Shown here: piece by piece, positions 61,264 to 64,000 of the stretch
Layout: each line of letters opens with the position of its first letter
Position numbering within the stretch: the first letter of the stretch is position 1
Assembly (NCBI RefSeq): GCF_013359685.1
Contig: NZ_JABFMV010000004.1
Span: forward strand, 1-64,000
Direction: 5' to 3'
Length of the DNA stretch: 64,000 bases
From: Leifsonia sp. C5G2
GTDB taxonomy: Bacteria > Actinomycetota > Actinomycetes > Actinomycetales > Microbacteriaceae
Made by a program: the position numbers and the translations under genes
The notes under the pieces: generated by a model
Seen by the model: the letters and a program-made list of their open reading frames with translations, nothing else
What the model was told of the DNA's origin: nothing
The model's database searches: none

Positions 61264-61269
61264 ACGCTA
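61264..61269 (-). promoter_or_regulatory. -10 box of leaderless EamA gene
   Basis: TAGCGT on the minus strand, six bases, then GTG at 61257. Confidence 0.5.
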
Positions 61270-61362
61270 GCGGCAGCCACCGACCCCCCGCGCGCGGGAA
61301 TCGGACACGAATGGCTGAGATCCGGCCACCGCGGATTTGGTAGCGTTCCCGGAGGGGGGAAC

Positions 61363-62244
61363 ATGGTTCGAACGATCAGGCGAGCCCGCAGCGCGGCCGC
61401 CGCAGGGATGCTCGTCGCGCTCGCCGTCGCGCTGTCGGGGTGCGCGCTCTTCGACGGAGGGGCGCAGGCGAAGCCGGTCGCTCGGCACACGACCGCCAAG
61501 CCGAAGCCGACGCACTCCGCACCGGTGACGCCGACGCCCACCGCGACGCCGACGCCGACGACTCCGCCGGGTCCGCCGCCGACGCTGACCCCCGTCCCGT
61601 CGGGCACCGCGGTCGCCGAGGCGAGCGTGGCGTCGCCGAAGGGCAGCATCCACTTCCACTACCGGATCGTGTCGAACGGCGACAACACGTACTCGATCCA
61701 GTACTCCGGCTTCACGTCGACCGTCCCGATCCCCGTCTCGGTCACGCTCATCGACGTCCCTCCGCAGGTCGGCGACGGTCTCACCTGGCACGGCGTCGCC
61801 GACCACACGCTCGGCGGTCCGACGACCGGCACGGCCGCCGCCTCGACCGCCCCGCTCGGCTACGTCGGCAACCCGTCGTATCTCGGCACCCTCGTGACCT
61901 ACTCCTCCGCCGCGTCGGCCGACGGCGTCCCGGTGGAGCTCGGCCCGGGCAAGGTGCTCGCCGTGAACACGGTCCGCTGGTCGATCCCCGAGCGTGCGAC
62001 CAACGTCCATCCGGTCGACGGCGGCGAGCGAGCGGGCGCGGCCGGGCGCGTGCCGGAGACGACACCGTCGGGTGCTCCAGCCCGGTATGTCGTGGCGACC
62101 GGGGACACGTTCGACGGCGTCGCGCAGCGGTTCGGTATCACCTCGCAGGACCTGCTCTGGCTGAACCCCAGCGGTCGTGCGTACGACGGCGCCCTCAACC
62201 TGCTGCAAGACCAGTCGCTGAACCTCGACCCGCAGGCGCTCTGA
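61363..62244 (+). CDS. LysM-domain lipoprotein
   Basis: 293 residues. Lipobox LSGC with C27, a Pro/Thr-rich spacer (45-80), a unique beta-rich domain (about 85-215) and a C-terminal LysM module (YVVATGDTFDGVAQRFGI...QDLLWLNP, about 245-290) that binds peptidoglycan. Likely links membrane and cell wall. ATG 61363 is preceded by GGAGGGGG, with TAGCGT at 61341-61346 as a -10 box. Confidence 0.88.
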   Translation: MVRTIRRARSAAAAGMLVALAVALSGCALFDGGAQAKPVARHTTAKPKPTHSAPVTPTPTATPTPTTPPGPPPTLTPVPSGTAVAEASVASPKGSIHFHYRIVSNGDNTYSIQYSGFTSTVPIPVSVTLIDVPPQVGDGLTWHGVADHTLGGPTTGTAAASTAPLGYVGNPSYLGTLVTYSSAASADGVPVELGPGKVLAVNTVRWSIPERATNVHPVDGGERAGAAGRVPETTPSGAPARYVVATGDTFDGVAQRFGITSQDLLWLNPSGRAYDGALNLLQDQSLNLDPQAL

Positions 62245-62259
62245 CCTGCTCATTCGTCT

Positions 62260-62329
62260 GCGACTGCGGTCGTTCGGAACAACTGCGGGCTGTCGCGCAG
62301 CCGCAATCGTTCCGAACGACCGCAGTCGC
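62260..62329. repeat. Long inverted repeat after the LysM gene
   Basis: 29-base arms (62260-62288 and 62301-62329) match except for three adjacent positions, around a 12-base loop. It contains GTCGTTCGGAAC / GTTCCGAACGAC. The sequence differs from the five-copy family. Probable end of the LysM transcript or a second type of dispersed palindrome. Confidence 0.75.
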
Positions 62330-62395
62330 GCGGCCGCCCTACCCGTTACGGGCAGCTGGGACGAGGATGGGAATACTTCGGCCCGCCTCGCGTTA

Positions 62396-62409
62396 TATGC
62401 GTTTGCATA
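62396..62409. promoter_or_regulatory. Operator candidate upstream of the flavin monooxygenase
   Basis: Dyad TATGC-GTTT-GCATA in an AT-rich patch; TTATAT at its left edge could be the -10 box. Located 32 bases before the gene. The binding protein is unknown. Confidence 0.5.
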
Positions 62410-62440
62410 GAAACGGCGAGAACAATCAGAGGAGCCAGAC

Positions 62441-63628
62441 ATGCAGTACGGAATCTTCTCCGTCAGCGACATCACCCGGGACCCGGTCTCCGGTGAGACG
62501 CCGAGCGAGGCGGAGCGCATCGACGCGATCGTGAAGATCGCGAAGCACGCGGAGGAGGTCGGACTCGACGTCTTCGCGATCGGCGAGCACCACAACCCGC
62601 CCTTCTTCTCGTCGTCCCCCACGACCCTGCTCTCGCACATCGCGGCGCTCACCGAGAAGCTCACGGTGACCACCTCGACCACGCTGATCACCACGAACGA
62701 CCCGGTGCGCATCGCCGAGGAGTACGCGATGCTGCAGCACCTGTCGAAGGGCCGCATGGACCTCATGATCGGCCGCGGCAACACCGGCCCGGTCTACCCG
62801 TGGTTCGGCCAGGACATCCGCCAGAGCCTGCCGCTCGCCCTCGAGAACTACAACCTGCTGCACCGGCTGTGGCACGAGGACGTCGTGGACTGGGAGGGAC
62901 GCTTCCGCACCCCGCTGCAGGGCTTCACCTCCACCCCGCGCCCGCTCGACGACGTCCCCCCGTTCGTCTGGCACGGCAGCATCCGCACCCCGGAGATCGC
63001 CGAGCAGGCCGCGTTCTACGGCAACGGCTTCTTCGCCAACAACATCTTCTGGCCGAAGGAGCACTACCAGCGGCTGATCGCCTTCTACCGTGAGCGCTTC
63101 GAGCACTACGGCCACGGCACCGCTAAGCAGGCGATCGTCGGCCTGGGCGGCCAGGCGTTCATCGCGAAGAACTCGCAGGACGCGAAGGACCAGTTCCGCC
63201 CGTACTTCAACGAGGCCCCCGTCTACGGCAACGGCCCGACGATGGAGGAGTTCACGGACGCGACCCCGCTGACCGTCGGCAGCCCGCAGGAGGTCATCGA
63301 CAAGACGCTGACCTTCCGCGAGTGGGCGGGCGACTACCAGCGCCAGCTGTTCCTGATGGACCACGCCGGCCTCCCGCTGAAGACGGTGCTCGAGCAGCTC
63401 GACCTGCTCGGCGAGCACGTAATCCCCGTGCTGCGCAAGGAGACCGAGGCCCGCAAGGACCCGGAGACCCCGGACGCGCCCACCCACGAGTCGCTCGTGA
63501 AGGCCAAGTACGGCGACAGCGCGCCGCGCCAGCCGCGCCCGAACGCCAACCGCGGCGACAACGTCACCGGCGCGTCCCCCTACCAGGACACCGAGGAGCA
63601 GTTCCAGGCCAGCTACCCGTCGCTCTGA
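62441..63628 (+). CDS. LLM-class flavin-dependent monooxygenase, CE1758 family
   Basis: 395 residues. Luciferase-like TIM barrel: MQYGIFSVSDIT at the start, FAIGEHHNPPF near 45, GRMDLMIGRGNTGPVYPWFG near 105. The last 50 residues are hydrophilic. Pairing with a downstream NAD(P)H:FMN reductase is typical of the CE1758/CE1759 families, which form a two-component monooxygenase. Substrate unknown. The ribosome site GAGGAG precedes the ATG. Confidence 0.93.
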   Translation: MQYGIFSVSDITRDPVSGETPSEAERIDAIVKIAKHAEEVGLDVFAIGEHHNPPFFSSSPTTLLSHIAALTEKLTVTTSTTLITTNDPVRIAEEYAMLQHLSKGRMDLMIGRGNTGPVYPWFGQDIRQSLPLALENYNLLHRLWHEDVVDWEGRFRTPLQGFTSTPRPLDDVPPFVWHGSIRTPEIAEQAAFYGNGFFANNIFWPKEHYQRLIAFYRERFEHYGHGTAKQAIVGLGGQAFIAKNSQDAKDQFRPYFNEAPVYGNGPTMEEFTDATPLTVGSPQEVIDKTLTFREWAGDYQRQLFLMDHAGLPLKTVLEQLDLLGEHVIPVLRKETEARKDPETPDAPTHESLVKAKYGDSAPRQPRPNANRGDNVTGASPYQDTEEQFQASYPSL

Positions 63629-63681
63629 CGCCGGAAGCCTGGGATTCGACAGCAGTCCGAGACTCGAGAGAAGGACAGACC

Positions 63682-64000
63682 ATGACCACATCCGACCCGC
63701 GGCCGTTCCGCGTCGTCGTCGTCAACGCGGGCGTCAGCGACCCGTCGTCGACGAAGATGCTCGCCGACCGCCTCGCCCTGCGCGTGGAGGCCGCGGCTCA
63801 GCGCGACGGACACACGGTACAGACGCTCAACCTGGACCTGCGGGAGCTGCTGCCGGAGCTCGGCGCGGCCCTCGCGTCCGGGCACCTCGGCCCGAAGTTC
63901 ACCAAGGCGATCGAGGCGCTGAAGGAGGCCGACGGCATCATCGCGACGGCCCCGGTCTACAAGGCCGGCCCGAGCGGGCTGTTCACCTCGTTCTTCCAGG
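63682..64000 (+). CDS. NAD(P)H-dependent FMN reductase, CE1759 family (cut by window end)
   Basis: First 106 residues of a flavodoxin-like FMN reductase: FRVVVVNAGVSDPSSTKMLADRL and DGIIATAPVYKAGPSGLFTS (the flavin-binding loop). It supplies reduced FMN to the monooxygenase encoded 53 bases upstream. AGAAGGA precedes ATG 63682. The stop lies outside the window. Confidence 0.9.
   Translation, partial: MTTSDPRPFRVVVVNAGVSDPSSTKMLADRLALRVEAAAQRDGHTVQTLNLDLRELLPELGAALASGHLGPKFTKAIEALKEADGIIATAPVYKAGPSGLFTSFFQ

Noticed and set aside
1-64000. tRNA, rRNA, CRISPR arrays, insertion sequences, integrases, prophage genes
   Set aside because: Reading both strands gave no cloverleaf, repeat-spacer array, transposase or phage structural gene.

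Overview
The window is very GC-rich (about 70% by eye), densely coded, and full of four-base ATGA/GTGA gene overlaps, GTG starts and start codons sitting 6-8 bases after a TANNNT -10 box. These traits, together with a DUF3073 protein, a KimA-type transporter, a TipA-like MerR regulator and a sugar ABC operon without its own ATPase, point to an actinobacterium, most likely of the Microbacteriaceae (Leifsonia-like). This is inference from gene content; no phylogeny was computed. It looks like chromosome: no tRNA, rRNA, IS element, phage gene or CRISPR array was seen.

Layout. 1-4 kb: histidine degradation (hutU-hutI facing hutG). 4-16 kb: an AcrB-type RND permease, a MocR regulator divergent from a YczE-like membrane protein, a TipA-like regulator divergent from a metallo-beta-lactamase-fold hydrolase, a KimA-type K+ importer, and a DUF4097-PadR operon under tandem operators. 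16-24 kb: a LacI regulator and the operon it probably controls (lipoprotein sugar binder, two permeases, an S51 peptidase, a glycogen-debranching-like enzyme). 24-30 kb: a flavin monooxygenase, DUF3073, a DesKR-like two-component system with its ABC exporter, and a secreted Calx-beta protein. 30-41 kb: purine genes purM, purF, purD and purC. Lodged between the purF neighbour and purD is a five-gene cassette of lower GC: two paralogous lipoproteins, a lipase with a helical C-terminal half, and two small helical proteins. 41-50 kb: RraA-like and CatE-like proteins, a PadR-controlled DHA2 exporter, a gamma carbonic anhydrase-like protein, a UDG-like protein, and a three-gene set typical of phosphonate catabolism. 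50-54 kb: tryptophan-to-anthranilate genes kynA, an amidohydrolase, kynU and a PaaX-type regulator. 54-59 kb: purS, purQ, an ECF sigma factor with a membrane partner, and purL. 59-64 kb: a lipase/esterase, an EamA transporter, a LysM lipoprotein and a CE1758/CE1759-type flavin monooxygenase/reductase pair, the last gene being cut by the window end.

The most interesting region is 33.6-36.4 kb. Its parts match the architecture reported for the Staphylococcus aureus type VII-secreted lipase toxin TslA: N-terminal lipase, C-terminal helical targeting region, two small helical partners, lipoprotein immunity proteins. It may be an actinobacterial version of that system. Other notable points are five dispersed copies of a long palindrome (core CAGCTCCTGAGTTCTTCGA) at gene ends, an amidohydrolase sitting where the kynurenine pathway needs a formamidase, and a phosphonatase-like HAD protein whose nucleophile Asp is replaced by Ser.
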